Assembly (NCBI RefSeq): GCF_028858725.1
Contig: NC_084772.1
Coordinates: 18,949,548-19,013,547 of the forward strand
DNA from: Colius striatus
Lineage: Eukaryota; Chordata; Aves; Coliiformes; Coliidae
Length of the DNA: 64,000 nucleotides
Direction of reading: 5' to 3'
Position 1 is the stretch's first letter. Every line of letters begins with the position of its first letter. The notes beneath the pieces were generated by a model. It was not told the DNA's origin. It did no database searches and saw nothing but the letters and a program-made list of their open reading frames with translations. Position numbers and translations under genes: made by a program. Shown here piece by piece: positions 38,801 to 51,700 of the stretch.

Positions 38801-40140
38801 TTTTTAGCACGTACTCTGGAGGTTATGAAATATTAATGGTGGCAATTCCTCAACCGTGGGATAGAGAGAATAGGAAGGAAAAGAAAGAAATTAAGGAAAT
38901 ACCAGGGTTTTTTTAAAACCAAAGCAACCATCCAAGACAAGAGTCATAAATAGTGAAAGCTGCATTTGCCTTCAAGCAACACCAATCTTATGGAAATTAT
39001 TCCCACATAGCTCCTATACATCTATTTGTACATTTTTCCAAGCTGAATAACTCAGCCAATTCATAATTAGAATTTTCTTATGGCTGAATCTGTTTATTAA
39101 TCTTTAATTATTTTCCCCCACAGAGCTAAGCATATAGGATTTGACTGTACAATCCAAACACATAATGAGAAACGTGTGAAAAATCACCCTGAACACATAG
39201 GCACTAGTCCTGAAAAGATTTGTGGACATGCATAATTTTCATCACACTGGGTTAAGTTTTCCAGGGGGAACTGTAATTTGTCCTCTCACTGATTCACCCC
39301 TAAGCCATGTACCCTTCAAATATCTCTGAAACAACTTATTTGCCTTCTTTGAAATTCTTCAGTTACATTAAGCCTGCCAAGAGCCAGGCCTGGCTAGACT
39401 TCTGACTTTCAGACTGACCATAACTTTTTGTTGCTTCCTATACTCTGAGCCAGCCTCTCTGTGTCCATCTGGTTTTCCTTGGCTTTACCTGGAAGACTTT
39501 TGGAACAGAGACTGTCTTTTTTTATTGTGTGTCTGTACAACACTTAGTGCAATAGCATCCTGATCTCTCTCCAGGGTTCCTTGCTGTTACCCAGCTTAAC
39601 TAACTGATATTAAGGTAGGGCATCAGGGGGGCCGTTAATGGGACAATTCACAGAGCCCAAGGTTAAGCATATGAATAAATACGTACCGAATAAGAAGCTG
39701 CCTGATGGAGGATGAAACATCTCACTTGTTGAAGTCACAAAGCCTTTTAACATGAGGAAAATACCTTAGCACAGCGTTCTTTATGACTTAAGTATCAGGT
39801 GTTTAAAAAATTGTGATTCCATCCTAATAACTGCCATGAAAAAGCCACAGACTATAGAATATTTTTACAAGCATATTATAAACCTCCCAAACTGATCAAG
39901 GTTTCTGGCAGGCACACTTGCATGTTTCCATTCCCCTTGCTTTCTCACATAAATGGGCTGAAGGTTAAAAGCACAGTTTTATTTCCCAGCAGCAGAACTT
40001 TGCGTAAAGACTCAACCACCGAGCCCTGAACCAGCGAGCCTCATCCCCTTTTGTGCCCTGAGCAAAGCTTTGGGCCAGTGCTCCTGAATTATCATCTATG
40101 ACTAATTCAGTTTCCCACTGGCATGGTTCTAGTCTGTTTT
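35851..40140. other. Gene-free intergenic DNA
   Basis: No exon, RNA gene or transposon could be assigned. An AT-rich block rich in TAATTA-like cores lies at about 39050-39115. The open frames present are under 75 codons. Confidence 0.65.
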
Positions 40141-40234
40141 GGCTCCAAGTCACCAAAGGAGAGTAATATTTCCACAAACTCATAGGATCAGATACTCAGC
40201 TTGAGTAAGCCATTGTAATTCAAATGACATCAAC
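40141..40234. repeat. Unidentified dispersed repeat, copy B
   Basis: This is the partner of the copy at 34070-34163; the first 63 bases align without gaps at 47 identities. The continuation GATCAGATACTCAGCTTGAG resembles the GATC(C/T)CTCAGCTGGTGTAA-type words of an old amniote interspersed repeat. A 72-codon minus-strand open frame (39965-40183) overlaps it and is not considered a gene. The family name is unknown to me. Confidence 0.5.
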
Positions 40235-41250
40235 AGAAACAAGATGTATTATGGCACTTGAAGGGCCAGCCTGTGGATCCTCAGGATAAACTAGCACAGT
40301 CATTGCACCAAATCATGTAACTCTTCCTCAGTGTTGCAGTATGAAGTCTTATTCTTCATTTCCCATGCATACATTCTTATAAAGCTTCTAAAATCTAGAA
40401 TATCATAGTACAATAGGAATTCCAGGCCCCCATGGGAAAGTTTTACCGTTCAGAGCTGCATCTTGCCAATGAGTGTCTGTCTAAGGATTCCATAGGTGGG
40501 AATCTAATGAAACACTTCAGTAAGCATGCAGCTCTTCATGGCTGTGCAAATGAAGGGCTTGATAACACATCCTTGGAAAATACAGTATCAATAGTCACTC
40601 TGTGAGATGGCCTCATTGATTTTACTCTCCTGACTTTCTACCTATTCCTCTCATTAATATCTTAGTATTGAGTTCCTGACTTCTCAGTGTTGAGCATTTT
40701 TATGATACTGCAGTCTTCCCCTTAGTGGTAACTCATTAGCCCTGAATTGGTTATAGACCCAAAAAAAAAGGAGTAGTGGGGGAAAGATGACACAGTTAAA
40801 GTTACACACAGCAGCAAATATGGAATCTCACAGTGTGAAAAACACATTCAAAAGTTCAGCAATCATATGTCAAACAATAAAGAGAGGATGAAAGCTGGGG
40901 CATCTGATGACTTCCAAATTACTTTTGCATGAGCAAAAATTGCTCATAGGTGCAAATGAAACATTTCAGGTATTGTAGATAACGGAGGCCCAACATCCTA
41001 ATGGCACTCAGCCATGACTATGTCATGCAGACTCCTTTTCATTAAAGGAGATTATTTTATTCTTTCTTGATTCTATTTCCTGGCCATTTCTTTGCCTTTT
41101 ATTTACTGTTACCACTGTATATTGTACACATACAGTTAGCTATAGGCCAAGGACATAATTTAAAACCTGCTTTGAACAGCTGTGTACTTCTTGGCCTAAG
41201 ACATATTGTCTGGTAAGCCCCAAGATATATTAAATATGTATTTTACTGTG

Positions 41251-41440
41251 AGGGAGATGGAGCAGGCTGCCCAGAGGGGTTGTGGAGTCTCCTTCCTTGG
41301 AGGGCTTCAAGACCCGCCTGGACATGTTCCTATGTGACCTGATCTAGGTGACCCTGCTTCTGCAGGGGGTTGGACTAGATGATCTCTAAAAGTCCCTTCC
41401 AACCCCTACCATTCTGTGATTCTATGATTCTATGATTCCA
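41251..41440 (+). mobile_element. CR1 LINE 3' end fragment, relatively young
   Basis: This is sense-strand CR1 with little decay. In order it reads GAGCAGGCTGCCCAGAGGGG, GGAGGGCTTCAAGACCCGCC, TGTGACCTGATCTAGGTGAC, GGGGTTGGACTAGATGATCT and CCCTTCCAACCCCTACCATT, then three copies of the TGATTCTA-type tail. It is 5'-truncated to about 190 bases. It shares the GACCTGATCTAGGTG diagnostic segment with the copy at 61037-61140, so the two probably belong to the same subfamily. Confidence 0.95.
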
Positions 41441-41738
41441 TGTAGAGATGATAAAAGTGTAGCTTGGGTTTGGAAGTGAATACTGGTGGGATGTGTAAAT
41501 ATTTCAAAGATTATTACAAATAATTTTTGTAACTTAAAAGATAGATTAATCACAGGCTGGATGCAAGAAAGGCTAAGTTAAGGTTTTCTTATTATTTTTT
41601 AAAGGATCCTTCTTTGCTTAGAACAAATAGAAGAACACAAGTGGCATTTCATAACAATACAGTAAAATGTATGTTTAATTTTCCCCAAGAAAGACAGTCT
41701 TTTGCTTGTTTTGCAGCTATGAGAAGAAATTTAGAAAT

Positions 41739-41772
41739 TAAAAGACTGTAAATACTAAAAGACTGTAAATAC
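41739..41772 (+). repeat. Perfect 17-base tandem duplication
   Basis: The unit TAAAAGACTGTAAATAC occurs twice head to tail with no mismatch. This is a recent small duplication. Confidence 0.9.
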
Positions 41773-42454
41773 CACAGTAATCTCATACAGTGCAAACCAC
41801 AACTGCACTACAATTTACCACCGTCAAAACATGTAATGCTAGAACTGTCTGGAAAGCCAAACTGAGCTGTCAAGGCAAAACTTTCCCATCTGGAAGAGAA
41901 GCCAAATAAATCAATTGCTGTCTATACTGCAGATAAGGGCCTCAAATTCTCCTGCTTAAGGTATTGCCCTGCTTTGAGGGGATCTGCTTGGACAAGGTAC
42001 TGGAATATTGTCAGTTTTGGAACAACCTCCTAGGGTCCTATACAGGATCAAGAACACCAGAGTAAAACTCCCTTGCATTTTTTCAATCTCCAGCTTTAGT
42101 AGCTGAATTCATACATCATGGTATTGCTTCACTTTTAACTTAATGACAATGTTTTGATGTCATGTTGCAGATTTCATTTCTGGATCAGAGTGCACCAACA
42201 GATAGCTTTTATGTAAGAAAAGAATGCTGCCCATTCTGCAAAGGAACCAAAAGAGATTATTTCTCAACAATGACTCAGCAAATAGTAACCAGGAAAAACA
42301 AAAATGAGGAAACAAACACTCCTATGCCATCCTGTGCCTGGAAGCCAAAGAGCCCAACAATCATCATTCCCATGCTTATGCTTCTAAAACTACATTTCAC
42401 TGCTTAATATGGCCATGAAATAGGAGCTCCTATTTGCTGGATGAAATGCCCTAG

Positions 42455-42488
42455 CAGTGATTCTGTATTTACAGTGATTCTGTAAAAC
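42455..42488 (+). repeat. Imperfect 17-base tandem duplication
   Basis: CAGTGATTCTGTATTTA is followed directly by CAGTGATTCTGTAAAAC. The first 13 bases are identical and the ends differ. Confidence 0.8.
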
Positions 42489-45400
42489 TGTTCCTTTAAG
42501 AATATCATGGGAAGAAAAGCTTTACATTGTTTGCAGCATGATCAGGAATGCCTGTCCTCAAATCCTTTACCTCTGTTGTGCAAACAGCTGTATATTTTCA
42601 AAAACCAGAAGGCACAGAAAAGAAAATGACAAGATTTCTTTCCTTCAGATCTAAAGAGATACCAAAAAGACTTTAAAACTATTTTAACATGTTATTTATC
42701 TTTTTTTCCCCTTTTAAGATCTCTGAGAAAGCCCTTAAAGGATGATTTATGTTCCTGCAAAGCCTGTTTACTTTGATACGTGTTTTGATGTTTACCAAGC
42801 TGGGCAACAGGTAATCCAAGATCTCAGCAGGATGGTGGAATGGTTTGGGTGTCTTGCAGGACATAATAGCAGCGAGGTGTTTCTGTGCCATTGACACGGA
42901 GCACAGGATCAATCTCGCACTTGGGTGCCACTTCAGCCACTTCAGCCTTTGATGAGGATGAATGGCTTCTGTGACTGCTTTACTCTGCTGCAGCTGTTTC
43001 CAAAGCCCTTAGAAGGACAGGGTAGTCTGCATTGTCACTCTGTCCCCACACCCTTCTGTTCAGATGGGCATAGCCTTTCTGCACAGACTAGGTCTCAGCA
43101 AGTCTTACCCTCGCAGTACACACTTAAGATTCTCTGGTCTCCATTTTCCCACTTTCATTAAGACTTGTCAGAATAAGTTGGACCTGGACACCAAAAAGTG
43201 AACATGAGGTTATTATTCATACTGTGTAAACTCACAAATGTCTCTTCCTCTAACTAACGAACTACTGAAGAAAACAAAGTCAAAAAAGATGTAACTGAGG
43301 AAATGTTTTGTCCTTGGATTTGCTACATTTGCTCAGATATGACAAAAGAATCTGCCCATTCAGTCATTTCTTCCAAATCTGTTTTAAGCAGAACCAGCTC
43401 ACAATGACAGAAAACATCATAATTTAACTTCACACCCATCAAATGCAATCCACTTAGAGCTGTGCAACGTTTCACAGGCTTTAAATAGACCAAATATTCC
43501 TTCCTTGTGGATTATATATTACAACTATCTTACAAAAATGGAAATCGAGACACACAAAGATTAAGGCTAACAATGATTTCTGTGGCTTAGTTGGTCTGCT
43601 TTTGGGAGACACCAAGAAAATATTATCCTTATGTCAGTCTAAGTTGTGGCCTCTGACTGATTTTGCTGTACAATCTGTTTATTAAGCTGCATATCTACAA
43701 CTGGTTATTGGTGATTGCCCAGGAAAAACCAGAACTGCTGAGGTTAATCCAGGAAGGGAGAGACTTGAGACCTGAATCCTAGTATCTACATCTAACTACA
43801 TAACTGATCTGGCTCCTAAAATAATGTTACAAAAAAGGGTTTGGAAGGCCCTCTGAACTGAAAATAAAATAGATAAAACAAGGAGAAAAATTAATACACT
43901 TACATACTGTAACAACAAATAAAACAAGAGATCGTTTGTTACACAGTACGGATTCTGACGGAAAGCATTACACTCATTCTTTCTTATTATTGCTCCAGGA
44001 AAGAAATTCACAGTGAAGGCAAAAAATGAAGTTAGCAATGATTTTTCACTCATGAACCTTTCTCCAGGGATGAGTTATAAAGGAAAAAAATGTCGCCTGG
44101 AAGAGGAGAGAAAGCAAGGATTATCTATGGCTGTGTACTTAGTGAGACACTTGTGCCCACACTCACATCGCTGTAGGAAACCACCAAACAGCACTTTTAC
44201 ACTCCTAAAAACTTTGTGCTAATATATGAAGGAACTGTTTAGTCAAGAAGTAGTAAATTAATGTAAGTACTATGGCTACAACTAAAGCAGGCATTAAAAG
44301 AGTACTCAGAACGAGGTAAATTCTGGACTTAGGCCAAATGTGGGAGCGAGGTATTCGTATCTGGGTTAATTATTGGAGTGACTGTGACAGAGATTCTCTT
44401 GTTGCCAGGCATAGTTGAAGTAAAATATGCATGTAACCTGATTCTGTGTTGGTTATCTCTTATCTGGGGAAAGCTGAACAGCAAAGCTCTCTAAATATCT
44501 GCTGGTTCACAGAGGACCAATGACAATAATGTAGGTGATTTATTAAAAACGTGTCTGGAATAGGCTGAGGTCTGAGAGAAAAGTGAGCAGATGGGAAGAC
44601 AGACAGCCCTGAAGAGGTGTGCCATAATAAGAGTATGAGAAGTTTTCAAACAGAGAGTGGTAGGGGAGGGAGTGCAATTAGAAGAGGTTACACAGTGTTG
44701 ATTTTAAAAGTAGTTCAGAAAAAATAGAGTGGGAAGTCAAAAATGATGACAGCGTTTGGGGTGATAGTAGGCATTAGATCGAAAGCAAAGCATCACAAAC
44801 CATACAAAACAGTAGGTAGTGAAGTGCAAATAGTAAGTAAAGAAAGGAATGGCTAGTAGAAAGCCCACTATGCAGAGAACAGAACAGCTAAAAACCCAAC
44901 AGAAGCCAGTACAAAATGAGGGTGCCATTTAATGAGTTTGCACCAGCTGTTCAGTGGAGGATGGAGGGATTATGTTTGTTATTTTATAAGCTCAATTGCC
45001 AAATCAAACCTTAGAATCTTTGGGCATGTTTGTCTACTGCAAACAAGGATAATAGTAAATCTTTTGCAGAGGCACTGAAATGAAGCAAAAAATGTATTTT
45101 CTGCCTCAGAAGGTGGTTTATAAAGGCATGGATCAGAAGCTTTGGTACCTACCAGACTAGAACCAGTTTGCCAGCAGCCTAACACTATACTAGGCTGACC
45201 AGTGGCAGTGTATGTCCACATTTTGCTAAGGATCTGAAACACAAACTTGAGATCTTGGCCCAGTGGTGTTGGCTGAGAAGGAAACCTAGCAGAGCCTGGG
45301 TAAGGCACTCATCAGCACACACTGACTCTGGCTCCACTACTTGTCCCATCTGATCTTCTCCCCTTGGCCAGTGTAAGGGAATGACAGACATGGACTGGCT

Positions 45401-45740
45401 GGGTTATACTGGTAGGAGGTGAGCATGCTCTGATCTGAAACCATTTAAACACGTGGGTGCAGCCTGGTACCCAAGTTAGCTCATCAACAAAGCTTGTGAG
45501 CCTCAGTCATTTCATTAATAAGCCTGTACAGTTTCCAAAATGGAGCTAACTCACATCTGCCCAGTTTGGAACACAGATTAGTCTGATATAATTTGATACA
45601 ATATTGATACAACTTGTAGTCCTAATTCATCAGGGCACATCAGTAATTAAATTAAAGAAATGAGATCATTCATAGGCTTAAGACTTGGCACACACTTACA
45701 TAGCTTGTTGCACTGGAATTGATGAAATGGAGTCTGAATG

Positions 45741-45763
45741 AGAGTAAACAGTCTGTTTACTCT
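45741..45763. promoter_or_regulatory. Perfect palindrome of two forkhead-type sites
   Basis: AGAGTAAACAG at 45741-45751, a single central T, and CTGTTTACTCT at 45753-45763 form a perfect 11-base inverted repeat. Each arm contains GTAAACA (or its complement TGTTTAC), the core bound by forkhead (FOX) transcription factors. Binding and regulatory function are inferred from the motif only. Confidence 0.35.
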
Positions 45764-48700
45764 AACCTAGACCTCTTTCAAGGCTCTCTTTGGGAACTCT
45801 TTGTTGTGGAATTACTGATCGTATAAATAAACAGAGATGGAAAGAACTGACGTACTTCCAAAGTGAAAACAAAGAATGGAAAGGAAGGAAATGATAAGCT
45901 GAGGTATGAGGTACAGACGCTACCTGTATTAAAGGATATTCATGGTATTCTATGACAGAATACTAACATTATGCCTTCCGGCTCATGTTAATACTTTGGT
46001 TAAATCCCTTAAGGAGATTAGAAAGAATTACAGACGTTACTGGATGAAAAAAGCCTATAAACAGGTAGTGTGAATGTTTTAGTATATATAGCTACCAACA
46101 AAGCACTGTCATGGTACAGAAATACATGGAGAAGCAGACTTATTTGGATTCATAAGGCTGAAGCTAGTAAGAAAAATGAGGCTTTGGAACTGTAAGCTTT
46201 GTGTGTTCCCTTCTGATGATTTCCATGCTCAGCTCCCTGTCCCTTTGGACAAATTTCAAGATAAATTCCTTCTCTTATGAAACAGTAACCTCTAGCCACT
46301 TTAAGGAAGGATTGCAAAAACAATCTTCATGCTGCTTTATTTCATACCTTCACGCGTCTTAATGTGCGGTTTTTTACACTTCCTGAGTTACATCCTCGCC
46401 AGGGTGAGCTGGAAAAGTCACACTGAATCAAAAAGGTAGTGTTAACTCCTCTACAGGTTCCTCTGGTTTTCACTGTATGGCTGCTATGTTTACAAACTAA
46501 ACATATTACATTCTTCCACACTTTTGCAGTCATAAGAAAGGCTCCAAAGATAACCCAGATCACTCTTGTAATAATCTGCAAGAAACACACAAAACCTGAG
46601 CACATACTCACATCCTCTGCAGAATCTGAGAGGTGTGGATGGGTTTACCATAAAGCATTCAATGGGGTTTTTTGTTACCATTGAAAAGATATGTTTTGTT
46701 GGTGCCTCCAGACCTTTTACATTTTCCTCTTCAAGCAGTATTTATCAGAGCTCCTCATCGCTCTCTGATTGGTTTGTTTTCCCACTCACGATGCACAGCA
46801 ACATTCTCCTCAGAGAATGATACAACCAGACAAAACAACACCTTGTTTAAAAATACATAAGCACATTTCTTGTTTGAGCACAGAAAAAAAACATTTCAAA
46901 TTCCTCAAGAGAAACTTCAACGATATCAGAAGATCCAGGACAGATTAATACTGACTCAGCAGAAGTGAGACCTGTGGTAAGTTTCACTTCAATTCACTTT
47001 TCTCCTACAGCCACCTTTTTTCCCTCTCCATCGACAACTTTGTTCTTGTTTTGAAATGTTCCTAAGACCCCTTTGCTTTATCCTGAAGCTTCTGAACTCT
47101 CCAAGAAGCAGAAAAACACCTGAACCTCAAGGCATCAAAAGCAACTGAAACCACACAAACCACAGTCTCGTTATTCAGGGGGGTAGATACATCCCAGAAA
47201 ACTGATTAAATACAGTCAATAATTTTCAACGAAATGACACAGCATCACTCTTGCACAGAAAAGATTTACTGTCTGCTAAAGCTTGAGGTAAGAGTAGTCA
47301 TGCAGTATTTCACAGGGCACAGCAAAAACCTGCTCAGATGAGAGGACTGTAAAGGCTGCCACAGAGATTGCACAGTCTGCAACAGTCTAGAGACATCTTT
47401 TGAAGGATTGCAACTAAGACAGCATCTTTGCGATTTGGGGTAGAAGCACAGAAGACTGCAATGGAAAGGTGAATATTGGTGTAACTGGAGAACAAACAAG
47501 AATATCTGGCTGTGGAGGCACCACAAGAAGCACATGGCAGGTCTCAGAACAGCTGGTGTTCATAGCACTGGCATCAGCAGCTCATCAAGGCTCCAAAAGG
47601 GTTAAAAAGAGGTATGTTAAAAGCCTGCATGTAGCCACCAATCTAAGAAGATCCCAGGAGACATGAGAGGGACTGACAGCTGGTACCTCCAAGTGCATTT
47701 ACAACAATAAGATTCTTGGGTTTTAATTGCTAATAACTAAATGAAATGTTGTCAGTATTGTTTTTAATCATTCACCTTCTCCTGCATCCTGCCATAATCC
47801 AGGGCATTTGCTAAACTGCTGAAACAATGTTGCAACACTATTTCCTACAGAAATTAAGAAAAAAGATCTGGATCAGGACTTTAATCCTATTATTGATCAT
47901 GACTATTTTCCCATTTACTTGGATTAGTTATTCTGCAGTGTTTTCTCTCAAAATGCCTTGATGCTTCTTATTGCTAGAGCACATGTGAGCACTTTGGGAG
48001 GGTCTGTCACTCACAGAACAAGCTTATGAAATTTGCTTGCTGTGTACAGACATCCTCTAGTGAGAGAAGGTAAATATCATTTTCCTTTTCTTTTTGTCTC
48101 CTTAAAAAGGGCAATTCCCTGGAAATTTGCAGTAATATGCCATAGTTTCATGTGAAGAGCTCAGTTGAGAATTAATATAAGTGTCAGTCACTTGACTGGC
48201 AGCATGTGAGGAAGTGTGCTTTTCTTCCTCCTCACCCCAACAAAATTCTGATGACAAATTTGTACTTATGAAGCTGGTAGTTAGTCCTCAAACCCCAAAC
48301 ATTTTGAGGACAAATGCTGACTCCTATAAGGGAAACTAACAGAATCTAAACTGGAGATACATCCCAGTAAAACTCCATAACTTTACCTGCCACTGTTTTC
48401 TTGCAATGACTAGCACGGAGTTGCCATCAAGTTCATTGCTCATCAGTTCACAAAAGTACAAAACTCTTGTCATAGATTATCTGAGAAAGAAGATATTTCT
48501 TTAAATATAAACTGGTCTTGGAGCAAGGGGTTTGTGTTATTCTTTCAAGAGCATCTGTTAGAATTTTGGACTTTTGAGAACTGTGATTCATCAAAAACAT
48601 TATGGGGATATCTGCCCCAAAAGCATGACTCTGGCACTGAGGCACAGTTGTGAGAAATGGCCTTTGAAAGGTAGTGGCTCCTGGGGACTTTTAGGCCATA

Positions 48701-51700
48701 TTTACTCAAGTTACCAGCTGCCCAGTCTGTGAGATAATGCTGGGATCTAGAAATTAAGCCTGACTTTCTTTGCATCTGTTCAGATGCTCTCAAAAGTGAA
48801 TAGACCTGTATGTGTGTGAGCAGCTAAGCTGTATATTGGTATTGCTCACTGTGTGAGGATCTGGAGGAATACTGACTCCAGAAATCCAGGTGGTCAATCA
48901 GCAGGAGGGGAGTAGGAAGAACTTTGGGTCAAACAGCCATACAGCTATGCTGGGAGGAATCAATCAGGCAAAGCAAACTTGAATTTGACTCCACACAGGT
49001 GATGCTCAGCTCAGTTTCAAAAGTCTTAGTAGACACAAACCATCTCCTCTGCTCTACATAAAGACAGGATTTGTTCCATAGGATTTGATCCTGAGATTTT
49101 CAGAGGACATTAACAGGGGCTTGCTCTCACCACCTTTTTCTGCTCCAGCTGTTTTGGCTGAAGAGGTTATGATCTGACCCCCCAGCTCCATGCTGGTGTT
49201 TGATACCCCTTCTGACATGCCATATGAGATAGAGTTTTCTCACAATGAACTCAAATAGGTTAAATGCCAGGAAGGTCTTCAGAGCCCTGAAATATGTTCA
49301 TGAATATTGCTGGCAGTCATGGAGCTAGAAGGTCTTAGGGGGAAGTAACTACCTGATGGAGAAATGTGGGTGGAAAGCACCTCGAGGAAAGAGAGTGGGC
49401 AAGCAAGTTGTCAGGGAAAGTGGCATCCAGCTCCCATGAAACTTCATTAAGGTTTAAAGTAACATTTTTAGGCTCAGCCGAAAATGTTATTCTAACATGA
49501 CATTCTAGCACTGCCATTTTCAGTTCCACTGCTCATCTATATGATCCTGAGAGCAGGAGATGCAAGAAAAACAGGCATAACAGGAATTAATCACTCTGTT
49601 AAAAGAAGTGCATAAAATCCAGCCCCTATTGAAACTAATACCAAAGCATTTTCACCAAGGGCAGGACTTTGCTTACTGGATGTGCTCTGGCATAAAGCCA
49701 GTGTGGCAGATCCGTGTCAGGGTAGCTGCAAATGACTGCTCTGGCAGTGAGGGAGAATAGGCACTTTGTATTTTTTAGTTTCTTTATTCCCATTAACACA
49801 TGCACATGATGTGCCTTTCTGGGTCTTCTTTGCTTTAGTAACCTCAGTGAATTCCCTGTTAACACAGATTTTTTTCAGACATCCTCAGGAGAGAGCATTT
49901 GAAGCAGAGAGAGCAGCAAGTAGTGATGAAGAGAGATTAGGCATGGCAGCACAGCAAAGCACAGGAAGCTACCTCATTCTTACACTAAGAACCTGATCAG
50001 AAGTAGTGGATTAAAATGTACAGTACAGAAACATTAAAATAGCAAAGGTGTTTGTAAATTCTTGAATACACTTGTGGGGTAATTCTCTACTGCACTTGTA
50101 GACCCACCCTTGTAACTGTTTCAGAACAATGGCCTTTGCATATGCCACAACTATGTTTTGAACATATTTTTCAGACATATGCCATTCAGTGGTGGTTGTT
50201 AAATGCTCTATCCATAAACCATTATGCTCTTCTATATTGAGGTTTCACTGCAACAGGCAGCTGTTTGACAGAGAATAAACTCCTGGGGACAGCAGCAAAT
50301 CAAATTAAATATATCTCCACAGAGCTATCATAGGGGGTTGTACGGCTTGATAGGCTGCATCAAGAGCAATAAGCACACAAAAGAAGAGCAAACCTGAGAT
50401 AAATCAAGATAGACCAAATGAGCAGGCAGACAGACAAATCACTATTGGCTCCATGAAAGTCATTAGGAGTTTGGATGTTGATTTCGACAGAAGCAGTATT
50501 TCAGCTGTCTATCTGTGGGCAGGAAGTTTTTAATCCTATAAAAGTCAGAGAGATTATCTAATTATTGTTCTTTTCTCACTCACTATAATAAGCTTGATTA
50601 TGGGAAATGATACTGATATGCCAATAAATGAGCTCACTGAGGAAAAGAAAAACAAGTGGCACATGCTGACAGTGAAGACTTTGCTCACTCTATTCTGTAA
50701 AATTTATTTTCACACAAACCTGTAACCACCCCAGAGCTCAGCAGGGGCTACAATGGCTTGATTACTTCAAGGAACAGGCCCATCAGACAGACCTAACAGA
50801 CTTCATCACAAACACTGAGTAATTCTCATTAAGAACTTTTCTACAAATAAGCCAATGTGAGTTGTTTTCTTTCCTCCTACTCTTCTATTATGTATGCATC
50901 AAAGCCTGTGGAATACATACTGGTAGTATAGACACATTCTGCATTAGGGAGAGGAGAAACAGTAAGAGAAGTGCCAACACAGTAAATAAATTCCTCTTAA
51001 TAAATCCCACTACATTAACAATAGCTTAAGCATAGAAGAGTGCACTTCAGGGAAGTGCAAAGTGCTCACATGATATCTTACTTCAATAAATATTCTATCA
51101 AAAACCTGCTCTTTCAATACTCCCTTTCTCAGCCATTTGCTTCAGCCTGGATATATTCAAACCTCAGAATCATTTCCTTCTGGAAAATAACAATAAATAT
51201 AAGTGAGAACAACACTGTTCTGATTTAAAAGTGTTCATTCCTACATCACTCATTCTGTTAATGCTTTCTCACCTATATTGCCAGTGATGGAACCGGGAGA
51301 TCACCTTGTTCCTGTGAAAGACACACAAATTTCCCGATTTTAAGCATCTGACAATGTTTGATTGCACAGGCTCAGGGGAAAAATAATCGGAGAGCTACAT
51401 CCTCTGAAGCATTTGGCTTTACCCAACGTGCTCCATTGCTTGGGATTGCAGGGTCTGAGCAAGAATTTCCCCCACAGCTGTGTCCCTGGAACCCAGAGCA
51501 GGGTGAAGCACTTGGCACCTCAACTGGACATAAATAAACTGTCTCCTATGACATCGGTTCTGCTGCTGGTCACCCAGAAAAAAAGTGGGGAGTCCAACCA
51601 AAGCAAAGCAGGAAGGACAGTGGGGCTATAAGGGGGCCAATGGGTAGGTGACAAAGCAGAGAGCTGATGTCCACCCTCAGAGCTGAACTGAACTGGAGAG

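Larger units (their letters stand above)
41441..45740. other. Gene-free intergenic DNA
   Basis: No gene is supported. It contains two small 17-base tandem duplications, listed separately. The longest open frame is 85 codons on the minus strand (43796-44053); it is hydrophobic in the middle and unrecognised. Confidence 0.65.
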
